A stretch of 64,000 nucleotides of DNA, taken from contig VCJN01002851.1 of NCBI GenBank assembly GCA_006384855.1, forward strand, positions 1 through 64,000. The letters run 5' to 3'. The DNA comes from Tetraselmis striata. Lineage: Eukaryota > Chlorophyta > Chlorodendrophyceae > Chlorodendrales > Chlorodendraceae. Below, one piece after another: positions 22,045 to 34,025 of the stretch. Position numbers and translations under genes: made by a program. Position 1 is the first letter of the stretch, and the number at the start of each line of letters is the position of its first letter. The notes under the pieces were generated by a model, which was given only the letters and a program-made list of their open reading frames with translations, ran no database searches and was not told the DNA's origin.

Positions 22045-25000
22045 ACTTCTCACTTTCCAGGCGGCCCTTAACACCGGGAAACGTACTGCGTATGTACTAA
22101 ATCCGGGCGAGCCGGCGCGCCTATTGGTACTGGTAGTGAGATTCTTCCGGGAAACGGTGGACCGTCCGACGACCGGACGACCCACCACCAGACCAACTGC
22201 CGGCCTGCGCCCACAGCGGCGTGAAGAGCATGCCCTCCATGAGGACACCACTACAACCACCATGGACACCGACAGATATGAGGAGCAACATGACGCCGGG
22301 GCCGGCACTTTTCTGGCAGCACTGAGGGGCGGCAGAGTACAACAGTCAGCGATCCGCACGGTCGCAACTGCAAAAGATTTTGCGGACACCCAACTCCAAC
22401 CAGCAACCCGCCGCCACATATGCGTACTGCAACGCCCATCCCACTTGCTCCTAACCGGCATCCCCGCCGGCACGGACGATGCCGCCCACGTGGTCCTACT
22501 GTTCGTTGACTTGGTGGCCCAACATTAAGCGATGGGCGAAGAGTCGCGCGGCCTCACTGTGACGAATCTGATCCGCATCCTGAGCCCCAAAATCGGAGTC
22601 CAAATACTACCAGCAGACGTCCAGGTGTGACTCGCCCCCCCTCCCCCCCTCAAACCCACCGCCGCTCACCCAACCGGATCGAGTGGCACCAGGCTCCCCA
22701 CTACCACTGGGTCCGTCATCCTGCGACTGACGGCTAGATACGGCCGCCGAGATACGGCCGCTAGCGTTTTGCATACCCAATGGACGGGAGAGGGCACAAC
22801 GATCCTGACCGCCAGGGCCGTCGCTGCTCCACCCGCCTGCTCGGAGCGCCGCACCTCTACGACATCGAGCGACCGGAACACCAGTTGTGGCTCCGCTCCC
22901 CCTCGTTCATGGGCCTTCAGAGGCCAACATGTGGCATCAACTGGCGGAGGGCCTCCTCCCGGCTTACGACCAACTCCAACCTCGCGATGCGGCGGTAGAC
23001 CAATTGGCGGCAACGCCAGCAGACAACCTGGCACGCGCCGGCGTGAGAGCCTGGGCCGAGTACGAGGCCGACCCAGACGCAGACGACGCCGTTATCTGCC
23101 CCCCGACCCGCACCCTATTGACCCTCCTGGAGGACCGCGAGGTGTGGAAGGCCCGCCGCTCGGCCGACTCGGTGCGACTCGAACTCCTTGATCCCGAAGC
23201 GGCGCGCCTACTACATGATGTGTCCCGCGACGCCGTACTGGCGCTACCGTTTGGCGACCAAACGTAGGGCCGAGCGGTGATCCAGGTCACCTCGAACACA
23301 CTGAACGAAGAACGCGAGGACCCGCCCCCCACCCCACACTACCAGGGAGTGCTGCCCCCAACATCGTCCAAGCAATGCTTCCGATGCGCGCTGACGGTCA
23401 GAGCGATCTGCACCGGCCCCCTAGCCAACCTTGAGCTGCCGACGGTCGAGCAGCTAGCAAAGGCCATCGCAGCCACGATTAGCCAGCGTATCAACACGCC
23501 CCCGGAGCTGCAGCACGCCCAGTGGCTGACGGACACCATGATGGCTGCTGGCATCGAGATGCAACAATACCACACCGAGCCGAATTTGCTGCGCGTGGGA
23601 GACGACAATCTCTGCGATATCTCCTCGGCAAAGAGGACGAGGAGTTCGCGGACACCCTGCGCATGGCAGTGGCCCTCACCTCTCCCGTCGCACTACTGCG
23701 GGCGGCACGCCTCAGAACCATCGTCATCTACCTCACGGAGTCCGAGTTCGATCCCTCGGAACTACTCATATACCCCTTCAACCAGACGGTCCGGGAGGCG
23801 GGAAAACTCGGCGGCAATACTGGCCACAACTAGCTCCGACGCACAGCGATGGGCTTGCGTAAGAAGGCTCGAAAGACCCCTCTTGCATCACGCGCCCTCC
23901 GGTCCAAACAACGCCCGGTCACCGTGCAGCTGACCGCCCACCACCACATCATCATCGGCAGCACCCGCGCAACTGACAGAATAGTGCAGTGGCGTAGGAA
24001 AGTCTCGACAGCGAGCGGAAGATAAAGGCTGCGCCAGCTCACGTACCGGCCGAGGGGGACGTGCGGGCACGACGCCAGCACCACCACCAGCCGGCCCAAC
24101 CCAACTGACACTAACAACGACCCCAACAGCCCAGGCCGAACCTCAGGCGGTCAACGACTCCCCCCCACCCCCCCTGGGTTTGAGCACATGATACAAAGGC
24201 GAGGGGTGGTCGCTAATGCCGTCGCAGCCATCGACTAGCGCCGAACAGCAACAAAGCACCCCCCCACCCCCCCGGAGCAGCCCACCTAGTCGTTGCACCT
24301 ACAGCCACAGCCCCAGCGGCAACGGCCATGACTGGATTGCAGGCGGAAGACGAGGACGAGCTTTAACTAAACTACGAGGAGAATGACAGCACCATGGATG
24401 TGGACACCGCCCAACGCGGAGCAGCGGAGGCACCTGATCTGGGTGACATTACCATCGACTCCCCCCAACGCTCAATAGCGCAACGCACATTCCGCGAAGG
24501 CACACCTGAAGGCACCACAGAACGGCTGGTCGAGCTTCAGCACCTCACCACCGAGGCCACATACCTGCTCGCCCTGTCCTCCCCAACCAATTAGCTTGCA
24601 CTCGCGGCCGAGCTCACTAGACTCACAGCGGAGTCACATCGACTACGTCACCCCGAGCGCCACTCGATCCGGCTCGAACTCCACCCCCTCCAGCCCCTCT
24701 CTGCAGGCAAGGGCAAGGCAGCCGCATCTGCCAAGCACAAGAAGAAGCAGCCAAGGGGTCGCCGCCGCTTAGGCGGCGCCAACCGCAACCGCAGCATGAG
24801 CAAGCCGCGCCTCTCTGGCACTCGCGACTCCGACAGCGAATGGGAAACGGACAACGAAGCGGACAACGAACCATCTGGCAGCTCGCATCAGTAACGGCCG
24901 CGACAAGCATGCCAACTGACTCAATAACACCGGGCACTACTAACCTCCGTGAATGGTGCGACTACTATGCTATCACACAATCATGACATCACCGCCCGAA

Positions 25001-25460
25001 ACACGGGACATCCCCATCGCTGATAACCGCCGCAGGTTGTTCCCCGCCACATATAACAAATACTACTCATGTGAAGGAGGACATCGCAGCCCCCACAAAT
25101 CCTACTAGCCGGCTCAACGGTGGATAATTATAAGCAACACTTAGCTATTCCGGTCAGCTCCCTTCCCCCATCTCGCCTTAGTAGCTGTAGGCGGGACGCC
25201 TTTGGCTGCCTAAGCCTGCCTGCTATGCTCTGAATGGGACATGCTTGACTTATGTCAGGGCAGCACGGGGGCGCCGCTGTCCTAGCTACATCCTGTTGGG
25301 GGGAGGAGGGGCTTGGACACACAAGAGGACGGCCGGGAGCTTGAGATGTGATTACACCTAGTGTTCCCGACCATGGTTAGAGATAGCATGCCCTAAGAAC
25401 AACTCAGTCTGAGCCAATGGACTATGCAGACTAGCGGTTGTAATCAATTTTGATTTTAAT
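22045..25460 (+). mobile_element. Unclassified 3.4-kb insertion with gag-like ORFs inside chromovirus 1
   Basis: Homology to chromovirus 2 stops at about 22045 and resumes at about 25460, so the DNA between is an insertion. Its plus-strand frames include RHICVLQRPSHLLLTGIPAG, ANMWHQLAEGLLPAYDQLQ, LAKAIAATISQRINTPPELQ and, near 24394–24890, a hydrophilic segment ending in lysine- and aspartate-rich sequence. Composition suggests a structural (gag-like) protein, but no family is recognised. The 3' end (25078–25455) is repeat R1. No matching repeat was found at the left end. It is treated as a broken retroelement fossil with several breaks. Confidence 0.45.
25078..25455 (+). repeat. Dispersed repeat R1, copy 2
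   Basis: Aligned with 890–1285. It forms the right end of the 22045–25460 insertion, next to resumed chromovirus sequence. Confidence 0.65.
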
Positions 25461-26907
25461 TTGCAGCAAAGCAAGTAGGGATTTTTTTTTCACAATGGAT
25501 TTTATTTTTTATAGGTTTTTCCCAATAAGGCCGTGCTCCAGCGGGGTGAAATAATTTTAGCCCGGCATCACAGGGTTGAATTTGGCGCTGGACCTCAAAT
25601 ATTTCGAGCATAGTCAGGGTATCTTCGCCAAAAACAGGGTTAAGCCAACCAATGTGACCAGTGAGCGTGGTGTCAGTGAAAGATTTATTTTTAGAGCAAA
25701 ATTTCGGACATACAGCCTTAAATTCAGAGGCCGCAGCATCAAAGATGACCGGGCCGTAGTGGAATTCAATCGCGCGAATTTGTCACGATGAAACGCGGTT
25801 GAATCAGGTGGGTAAGGGTCAGGCCGGTCAATATTGATTTTAGCACGGCGTTTGGCAGATTTGCGGCGCCTATATAGCACTGAATAACCGCGGCACAACG
25901 TTCGATGCTAGAGAGGCTGGCAGACCAATTGCCTGCAGGCATAGCAGGAGGCAGACCAATTGTCTACATGCATGACAAGGTCGGAGGAGGCAAGCCAAAA
26001 CCGGGCAGCATGCGCGCGCGTTGGCGGCTGCATGTGCTCCGACTCGACTGGCAGTTCGTGACCGGAAGAGGAGACCACTTGGTGTGCAGACGTCGGATGT
26101 TGCTCGACGCACTCACATGGGTTGGTTACTCGTTCGGGGGCATGACATACACATAGCAGGCATCGAGTTCATGGATACACAGCGAGACCGGACAAGAACC
26201 GACTGAACTACAATACGATTCATCACAGCCCGCCCCAAACCGTAATTCGCGGTTAAGGGACAACTTAGGAATCCTAGCAGTGGCAGCCTTGGCAACCTTG
26301 GAGGTGGCCACCTTATGGCGCCAAGCCTCCTTGTCGGCATGCGAGGTCACAAGGCACTTCATAATATAGTGTGTTCCCTAACAAGTGTCGCAGGGACCTT
26401 TGCATCGGTCATACCCGGACGGGGCAGTGGGAGCAGTGGGACAGTCGGGGGAGGGGGGGGGGGCACGGGGCAGTGGCCGGAGGAGATGGACCAGCGCCGG
26501 AAGGGATTTACTTGTTCGGCGGGTCAGTCTTGGGGTCGGCAGGGCTTGGGCGCTTGTTGCCACCGCTGTGTTCGATGTTGACGGCCTCGAGGTGGCGCAT
26601 GACACTCTCAGAGGTGCGCGTTGCTCGTTGGCGCGGCGGGCGGCAGCCTCGATGGGTTTGACAACATAGTCGGGGATAGGGGCGAGGATGACGCCGACCA
26701 TTGTGTATTACGAGTAGCGCAGCTCGGCCATGATGGCATCGAACGTCCAGCGGATGAGCTGAGCAAGCTCGGCGTTGGACTTGGGCATGACAGGGTCACG
26801 GTGGGGGCAGACGGAGCAGGAGCAGATGAGTCGGCGGGGTTGCGGTGGGTGGTCACCGTAGGGAGGGCTGCAGTAGAGGTTCGAATAAAATCTCAGCGAA
26901 ACCAATG

Positions 26908-27251
26908 TGAGGTGCAGTAATGCGGTGCAATATTGAGACAAGGACAAGTGGTTTGAGCATACGGATTGTGGTTACTTGCCGGTTGGCCGCAGGCTTACAA
27001 CTGGCAGGTCGTTGCAGATCGGGCTAGAGGTCACGGGTGACCGGGTAGTAGCAGTCAGATGGCATGCGCACCATATGTAGTATGAAATATGTGGGCCGCG
27101 GGGACTACCCTCGGGCTCTGGGCGCATACAAGCATACGAGTATAGTCGTAGAGACAATGAGGATGGTTTACAAGTATGCAGCAAATGATATATGTAGCAG
27201 TGGTACGGTATAGGTGCATGCATAGGTAGGGCTGGGGAATAGATCCTAACA
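26908..27251 (-). repeat. 5' LTR of chromovirus 1
   Basis: 344 bp, TGAGGTGCAG to GATCCTAACA on the plus strand. Clear divergence from the 3' LTR, including small indels, marks the element as old. The LINE 3' tail begins at the very next base. Confidence 0.8.
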
Positions 27252-30250
27252 CCGTGAAACCCTTGCCGCGTCTCTACGACGGCCGTTTAGGCAACGATCC
27301 AGTTCCGGAAAGCCATGCGTAGGCGACGCTTCGTTAAAGTCATGAAGCAAATTGCAGAAGCATTCTGCAAGACTAATTGAAGGTCCATGACGAAATTCCA
27401 ACACTGTTGGATCACCGTTTAAATCACTGCCATGAAAACACCCGGCACTGACCACGAAAGGTCTGCCCTTATTTCGGGTAATGCGAGTTGGGGCAAGACC
27501 CATCCCGCGAAGCAAAGCATTTCGGGAGTGCTATACATGCGCAACAAGAAAAGCAATATGAGGGAGAGCCCGAACGACGCCATAATTGGAAAAAAAAATC
27601 CCATTCACAGTAAAATCTAGGGCGCCGTGAAAGGAGGGAAAACCCTGCCCAAAATAAAGACAGTCATGTCTTCGGGTGTTGACGCAATAACATAAAATCA
27701 TAAAATCCCTTTATTCCGGAACCAACAACCCCAAATCATGACGGCGATACCCCACCGTGGGCACTCCACCAACATATGTTCAATAGTCTCAGATTCGCTT
27801 CCGCCACATGCATGGCAGTGTTCAAGGAACCGCTCAGGCATGGCATGAATCCGGGCCAATCGGCGGGCAGTCGGAAATACTCGGGTGCGTAATTGTATCA
27901 TAATGTGCAGCCCGGCCACAACCCCCGCGGGGACACCCACACCGTACAGTGGCAACGGGTTTGACGCATGACGCCATGGCATATACCCCAGGTGTTAGTG
28001 CGTGCTGATGCTGCCGACGATTTGCAACGCGCCCGTACCGATGCCTTTACTAGTTAAGCGGCTCGCGCGCGGCTAGTGACCTCCACTCAAGTGGAAAGTG
28101 CGCCCCTCCAGCTAGCCCGACGTTCGCCCTATCTAGTCGAACTAACTACCGCGAAGTCCCCGACGTCCACGTGTTAGGGCGCGCCCGACTTGGCTGATAT
28201 ACTAAATAAGTTGTATGCATTCAAGTCGGATGCTTTAAGGAACGCCCGAGCCCGCGCCGCAGCGGCCGTGGCCTCTATGTGCGCAATATTCATTTCCCGC
28301 ATCATCGGTGCAGTGGCCACCCCATGGGAGTTTTTACCCACCTCAATAAGGCAGCGCAAGCACTGATTGAGTACAGTTTGTAATTTATTTGCGCTGCTAG
28401 TTCTATCCATTTCCCATAGTTCACACCCGTAAGTTAGAACCGGTAGTATACATGTTTTAACGACAGACATATCAATACAGACATACAGGCAGATGAATTA
28501 TGCCCCGTGCACCGACTAATACCAATCGAGCGCCTCAATGGCGCGCTGGCCCTACTTTTTAACCCGGTCGCCTACTATGCGCCGCACCCCTACATCCGAG
28601 TTAATGACTGTGCCAAAATACCTACATTCATTTACAATCGGTACCCAGCCCCTCCCAAGCTGACATCGGGCAGCTTGTTCGCGTAACGCGGTCTCGTCGG
28701 AGTTTCGGCGTACTGCCATCACCCCGGACTTAAGTACCACAAACCCCATAAAATGTCCCTTCGCCCATTGAGAAAAGTAGGCGAACATGGCATGCAAGTT
28801 CTGGAACGAGCATGTGAGACCAACAACGCCGTCCGCGTATTACTGACCTGACACCCGTAGTGGTTGCCTTGCCGCTAATGAGTCGGTTCTACATCGTTGA
28901 TAAATCTGCTAAATAGGATGGGGGAAGCGGGGCACCCCTGTCGGATGCCCGCTCTATGGGTAGTATGCGGTATCATGGTGTTCCCGGGGCCAACTCTGTT
29001 TTAACCCGTACCATACTATCCCTCTATAAAGTTTTAATGAAGGAAAGCATATGACCCGAAACTACTATGGCTTGTATTATTAGGAATAAAAGCTCACGAG
29101 GTACGGTGGCATATCTGTCGTGCTATATAGGCAACACATCCCACATACGTGGGTGTACCTAACGCTTGGTGACGAGCCGCGATATCGAACAAGCTGGCGA
29201 CTTGCATGGGGCCCTCCTCATTCCGTATAAAACCTGCTTGCCAACGGCGGATTAGCGGATTATCGCCTAGCATGGCAGACGTCCTGCAAGCGTTGGGTAC
29301 TTACGGGCGTAAGGAGTTTGACAGCGGCCCCATAATCGAAATACCCATGTAACTATTGTCCATTACGGTCGTGTCGCCTTTTTGGCACCGATACTATGGC
29401 CGAGCTACGCCATTTTGCTGGGGGATATGAGTCGTAGTCCATATCCCGGCCATAATTAAGGCCAGCAATGCTTTTTTGCCTACATGGCTATTCGGGGCGT
29501 ATATGGGCTTTTTCAAGCCTCCGTAGTAATCTCATCCTGCCACGCTTGGGCCTTATTATTTCTTTAATCCCGAAGAGACTTGAATAGTTCCTCCGCCCAT
29601 GCTATAGGCCCAGTAATCCCGTTTAGTGCGGGGGCAATGGGTGGCGATGTACCGTGGCTATGTTCCCACGCCGCACGTTTATCGCTATCCGTTGTGCTAG
29701 GGGTGGGAGCACGCAGCAGCTACTCTTAATAGTGCCGCGCCCAGCACGCATTGATTTCGCCCGGCTCGGTACGAAGTACCCCCGAATCGCGTACTAGCTT
29801 GTCGCTCGCGCCGTCGAACGAACCCTGCTCGTTACGGAAAGAGCGCGCCCACTTTCATAACGTCCGTCTCCTACAACCCTTCTTAAAATCCTGAACCACT
29901 TTCCGCACGGCTCGCTCCCTCGAGGGGGTGGTTATTTCGTACTAGTGTCCGAACCCTATGTTGTGCAACAACATATTGTGCCAACGCTAGAGCGGCATCC
30001 CGAGGGCTCCTAATCGCATGTTTGTACGGACGTGCGTTATGCATATCCAGTGCGGTTGGCGCATACATGTTGGCGCCATGCACGCGTGACATCACCCCCG
30101 TATGAAACTCTATGCGTGTTTGCGTCCATTGATGATGAATAGTACCAATGTACCGCAGCATAGCCACACGATCTACGTAGGCCCCGCCTTACGCGCTTTA
30201 ATTAGCGGACCCTTTGCGGGTTGGTCAAGGGTGGGCCCTTCCCTGATGCT
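27252..30250 (-). mobile_element. Decayed LINE (non-LTR retrotransposon)
   Basis: On the minus strand, near 29740–29840, a linker typical of LINE pol reads ARSFRNEQGSFDGASDKLVR. The reverse-transcriptase catalytic box near 28835–28850 reads YADG in place of YADD and is preceded by an in-frame stop. CRYFGTVINSDVGVR and VLTYGCELWEMDR follow from the C-terminal RT region. The C-terminal zinc knuckle CHACGGSESETIEHMLVECP lies at 27750–27850. The 3' tail (27252–27700) recurs at 9605–10140. Loss of the second catalytic aspartate and numerous stops make it inactive. The 5' boundary is approximate, and no endonuclease domain was recognised. Confidence 0.7.
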
Positions 30251-31179
30251 GGGGAAAGACAGCTTGTCAAGACGAAAATTTGATGCAGTGGTAACATACT
30301 TCAAATTTCAAACTTCTCGTCGTCAGGCGGGGAGTCTCTCATAGAACCTTTGACACACACCGACTTCACAATGCAAAGGGCATATGCCGTGGTGGCGGAC
30401 TCGCGACTCATTCTCGGCCTCCCGGTGTACCCGGAAGGCAACCAGTCGCTGGCGGAAATCCCAAGCGGCTGCGACACCGCATGCAAATGTCGGAAGACGT
30501 AGCACACACGAAGTAAACAATTCCCTGAGCTATTGGCTACACATGCATACAACTCCAAGGCACCATACGGGAGGAAGCTACGGTAGGGGCACTAGGCAGC
30601 TGCGAAGGCTATAGTGAAGGCACTCACCGAAGCGGGCGTCCCGCTCTCCGGCATCACGAGATATGCACTTTGGCACGCCCCGGCGGGGTCGTGTGCATCG
30701 GCGTAACAGTGGTGAACGCCTTCGGCGTGTCGTCGTTTCTTGTAACAACCGACCGGCACCAGGTAGGTCAACCCTCACTGCGGAGCAAGAGCAGTGAAGC
30801 AGCTGGCGCGACATGATGCACCAACGCTCACTGCATGCCCTATGATTGCACAGGTCGAGCGACGCTCCGCCCGCTTCGTCCCAATGACGATCGAGACACG
30901 GGGGCGCATCGGGCAGCAAGGCAAGGCCCTGCTCACGGGGATGGACATGTTCCGGCGCACGCTCTGAGGGCTAAAGACGACGTAACACATGGCGATATGG
31001 TCGCATGATCTCTCGGGCTACGTACACATGGCTCTCTCACCTCTATGCTTTTCATGTAGATGCAACAGCATGTCCCGGCCGGCGCCGCGAGCCACTGTGC
31101 TCGCGCGGCCCCGGTGACGGTACTGCGGTAAAGCCCTAAGATAGGCACCACTGTCACTGTCGTGCAAGGCCATGCTCAT
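30251..31179. other. No gene recognised
   Basis: Between the LINE and chromovirus 2. ORFs of 65–113 codons exist on both strands but lack motifs and overlap one another. This may include the 5' part of the LINE or older debris. Confidence 0.35.
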
Positions 31180-31500
31180 TGTAAGTACTCGTGGCAGTAC
31201 TTAATGATACATGGCTCTACTCGTAGTATTTTGGCGAATTGAGTTGGTTGCAGAATGTAATCTTACAATATGCCGGTGGCATTACATATCTATCATGTAG
31301 CGGTCCGACTCGGTACCGCGGATAGGCAGCTAGTAGCGCAAATCTGATGATTTAGGAGTTGTAGCGCGTACTGTATGTTACAAGGAATATTACTGGCGTT
31401 TGGTTAAGGCCGTACCATTAAATAATACGCGTGCTGAAATATCAGCAGTACAGCGGTATGATTACTTGGCCATAAAACGTCGCAGATTTGTGGTGGTACT

Positions 31501-33867
31501 TGAAAAAGGGCAAATATCGAGTCAAAATGGGCACATTTACGGACTCGAAAATGTACCCCCCTTAACTCGGTTTTTGCACCCCCCAAGGGTGCAAGGGGGT
31601 GCAAAAACTGAGTCCCGCCCAACACCGTACGAATGTACTGTAAAACTGGCCTTTCACACATTCTTGCCAACACTGTACGAGGTACCCTTCACCTGTACTG
31701 CACTATGTACTACACATCAGTCCACCGCCCCTTGACGAGATGCGTCGCTACCAGCCCATGCTAACCGTTTTTGCCTCGAATGCTACTCCGCCGCTGTGCT
31801 TTTCATTCTTCTATCACTCGCAAGCACCCTTGCGCTTTTGTTCAGGGAGGCATCTTCACGCATATTGGTTCACAAAAGCATGGCAGACCGTCCTCGCAAA
31901 GGAAAATGCACCTCTGCCCGGTTGAAGACTCCGATGGCGGGGGCATCTGCAGCTGCGCTTGGTTTCGACCCAACGACGGCTCCCGACGCACTGCTAGTGA
32001 CCCCCATCTCGAACCCGTGCCCAACTCGAACTTCTTCTTCATGCCTTGCCTCCACGCCATCGTGGACCTCTTCCCTTGCCCTGAAGGTATGGAGCTCCGG
32101 GGGCCCATCTCGGTCTTTGACAAGCGCCACATCGGCCAAGATGCCGCGAAGACGTGGGAGGTCATCTTCGTCAGATCTCACAGAAAGACATACCGCGTTC
32201 CCGAGAAGGGCAAGCTCGTCGTGTGGCTAGACATCGTCGCGACTCCAGGGCACTTCGCGTTTGCTGTGTGGCAGTCGCGAGATGGCGCCTTGGTCGCCCC
32301 TGTCTTCATCTACGACTCCTGCGTCTCAGTCAAGATACCCACCCGCACCATCCCCTACCCCGGTTGGCAAGCTGTTTGGCTGGAGATTTCTAGGCCTCCC
32401 TCCCCGGGTGGGTGGAACCCCCAACCCCCTGGCCACGGCTTCCTCCACGGGGTCGTCACGCAACAAAGAGACGCCAGCACATGCTGGGCGAGATGCGTGC
32501 TTGCTGCCAGAGCCATCGCCACGTTCTTCTTGTGGAAGTTCTTCGTGAAGATGCATGTTCCAGGCCACAGCGGTGTGACAGAACCCCCCCCAGCTCCTTG
32601 TTGGCGACGACGATGTCGACACAATGGCCAAGGTTTGGGCACTCTTCTTCGAGTGTGCGCACATCTCCGAGAACCCCTCCTTCAACACCAAGGACCGTCT
32701 GGAGGTTGTTTACCCGCATCTCCACGGCAAGCTCACGAGATTCCCCATCGAGTTCTTCCCCTTGGGCACAAATTCACCATGCTTCTCGGTGGGCAACTTG
32801 CCGCAAACTGTGAGGCACTTTGGCTTCTCTGACACAGCCGCGAACAAGATTGCGCTGACTCTCGACATGGTACCGACCAAAGTGTTCACGAGCACTGCTG
32901 CAAGTGGAGTACGGAAGCTGTGGGTGCGTGCTCTCCCTGAGCCTCATAACGAGCACGCCTACGCCGACCGCAAGAGGGCACTCCAAGAAACCAATGGCAG
33001 CCAGGGAGCCTGGCCGGAGACATCTTGGCAAGATGCCGTGGAGTCCGTCCTCTTCGTTGAGTGCCAGAGCAGAAGTGTGAAACACTGTGGCTACTCGATT
33101 CGCAGCGTGCACGAATGGCACGACGACGACGAGATGCGGCGCGGCATTCAACATATCAAGAACAAACGCTTCACGAAGTCCACCAACACCTGCCAGCCCT
33201 GCCGAGGCAGCTCGGCACCCCTCACCGTCTTGGTCGACAACCGCTACTACCAGGTCGTAGCGGCACCTCGTCAGGCTGGCGGGTCCTCCAAGCCCGCATC
33301 TCAACCACCGCCAGCGGGGTCCGGTGGACATGGTTCCCAAACCGGCGCTGCAGCAGGTCTCCTCGAGCTTTGAGCAGCTCCGCCGCCTCCCCCTAGCAGG
33401 CTTGGTCCCTCGGCGACTGCCAAGCCGCCGAGTGAGCCTCAGTCTTCCAGAGCGACGAAGCGCTCGCACGGTGCGTTGAGCACAGGAGGCAAGACCACCT
33501 TGTCGCCCATGAAGCTGCGTAGGAAGCATTCCGAGAAGCGCGGGCCGAGTCCTCCTTTGAAGATGGCGACCGAATTGGAGGACGACGAGCCCTTTCAGGC
33601 GCCTAAGCCGAAACGCGAAACCCGGTCAAGCCGTCAGGCGCCTTCGGGTGCCGCTGCTGGAAGTAGCCTTGCCACATCTTCCCATGGCGGTGCCCCATCC
33701 GTGCGTCCCCGACCCACATCTCCGCCCAAAAAACCCTCATCTCGGGACGCAAAGCCCGTACCGCCGCCTGCGCGGACATCTCGGCCTCCTACTCTCGCAC
33801 CGACAGTCTTCCGCCGGCCTAGGACAGGGAGCACTCCAAGTGCACGTTGAATATTGCCCCCTGTACC
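31501..33867 (+). mobile_element. MULE-like DNA element with Ulp1/C48-type protease, 10-bp target duplication
   Basis: The insertion is delimited by the direct repeat TGGTGGTACT (31491–31500 and 33868–33877), present once in the uninterrupted LTR. The ends show weak inverted similarity (GGGCAAATAT versus GGGGGCAATATT). A 9–11 bp target duplication fits Mutator-like elements, some of which carry captured or native Ulp1 genes. A hairpin at 31577–31613 has arms CTCGGTTTTTGCACCCCC. The only coding capacity seen is the protease-like gene; no transposase was found, so it is probably non-autonomous. Confidence 0.6.
31780..33850 (+). pseudogene. Ulp1/C48-like cysteine protease gene with disordered tail
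   Basis: The central frame has CLHAIVDLFPCPEGMELRGP and then the order expected for C48 peptidases: His in ATPGHFAFAVW, Asp in PVFIYDSC, Gln in VTQQRDAS and Cys in TCWARCVL. The family cleaves SUMO-type isopeptide bonds. A second frame (32624–33373) carries KVWALFFECAHISENPSF, FPIEFFPLGTN and HCGYSIRSVHEWHDDDE, and a third (33476–33850) a basic, proline/serine-rich tail. The coding region passes through different frames, first near a C run around 32585, so it is either decayed or spliced. ATG 31780 and ATG 31880 are both possible starts in different frames. Catalytic assignment rests on spacing only. Confidence 0.5.
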
Positions 33868-34025
33868 TGGTGGTACTAGGGTAGTCGCTAAGCGTAACCC
33901 TAACAGTCCCACCCCTTTGATAAATGACGAACTGGAAAGTGTCTGTTCGCTTCGCCGAAGGCCTGGCGCAGATGTCGGTTGGTAGTGGAAGCGTGCTATA
34001 GCAACAACAACAACAACAGTAGGTG

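Larger units (their letters stand above)
10195..27251 (-). mobile_element. Ty3/gypsy chromovirus 1 (old fossil with nested insertions)
   Basis: LTRs of about 345 bp lie at 10195–10539 and 26908–27251 and are clearly diverged, so the insertion is old. On the minus strand a TGGTTTCG primer-site-like motif follows the 5' LTR and a purine-rich stretch precedes the 3' LTR. Recognisable parts from 5' to 3' are a degraded gag region (about 26100–26900), a pre-protease domain split by an insertion (25460–25900 and 21780–22045), protease and reverse transcriptase (about 20600–21700), RNase H (19900–20450), integrase (18330–19880) and a chromodomain (10550–10783). Three foreign pieces sit inside: CACTA copy 1, a roughly 130-bp CACTA fragment and an unclassified 3.4-kb insertion. 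It is heavily broken, with well over ten breaks. Without the three insertions it would be about 6 kb. Confidence 0.8.
31180..33905 (-). repeat. 3' LTR of chromovirus 2, interrupted
   Basis: LTR sequence runs 31180–31500, stops at GGTGGTACT, and resumes at 33868 with the repeated TGGTGGTACT and AGGGTAGTCGC. The insertion is described separately. Confidence 0.85.

Noticed and set aside
30301-30919. Minus-strand ORFs of 85–113 codons
   Set aside because: They overlap plus-strand ORFs of equal length and show no motif.
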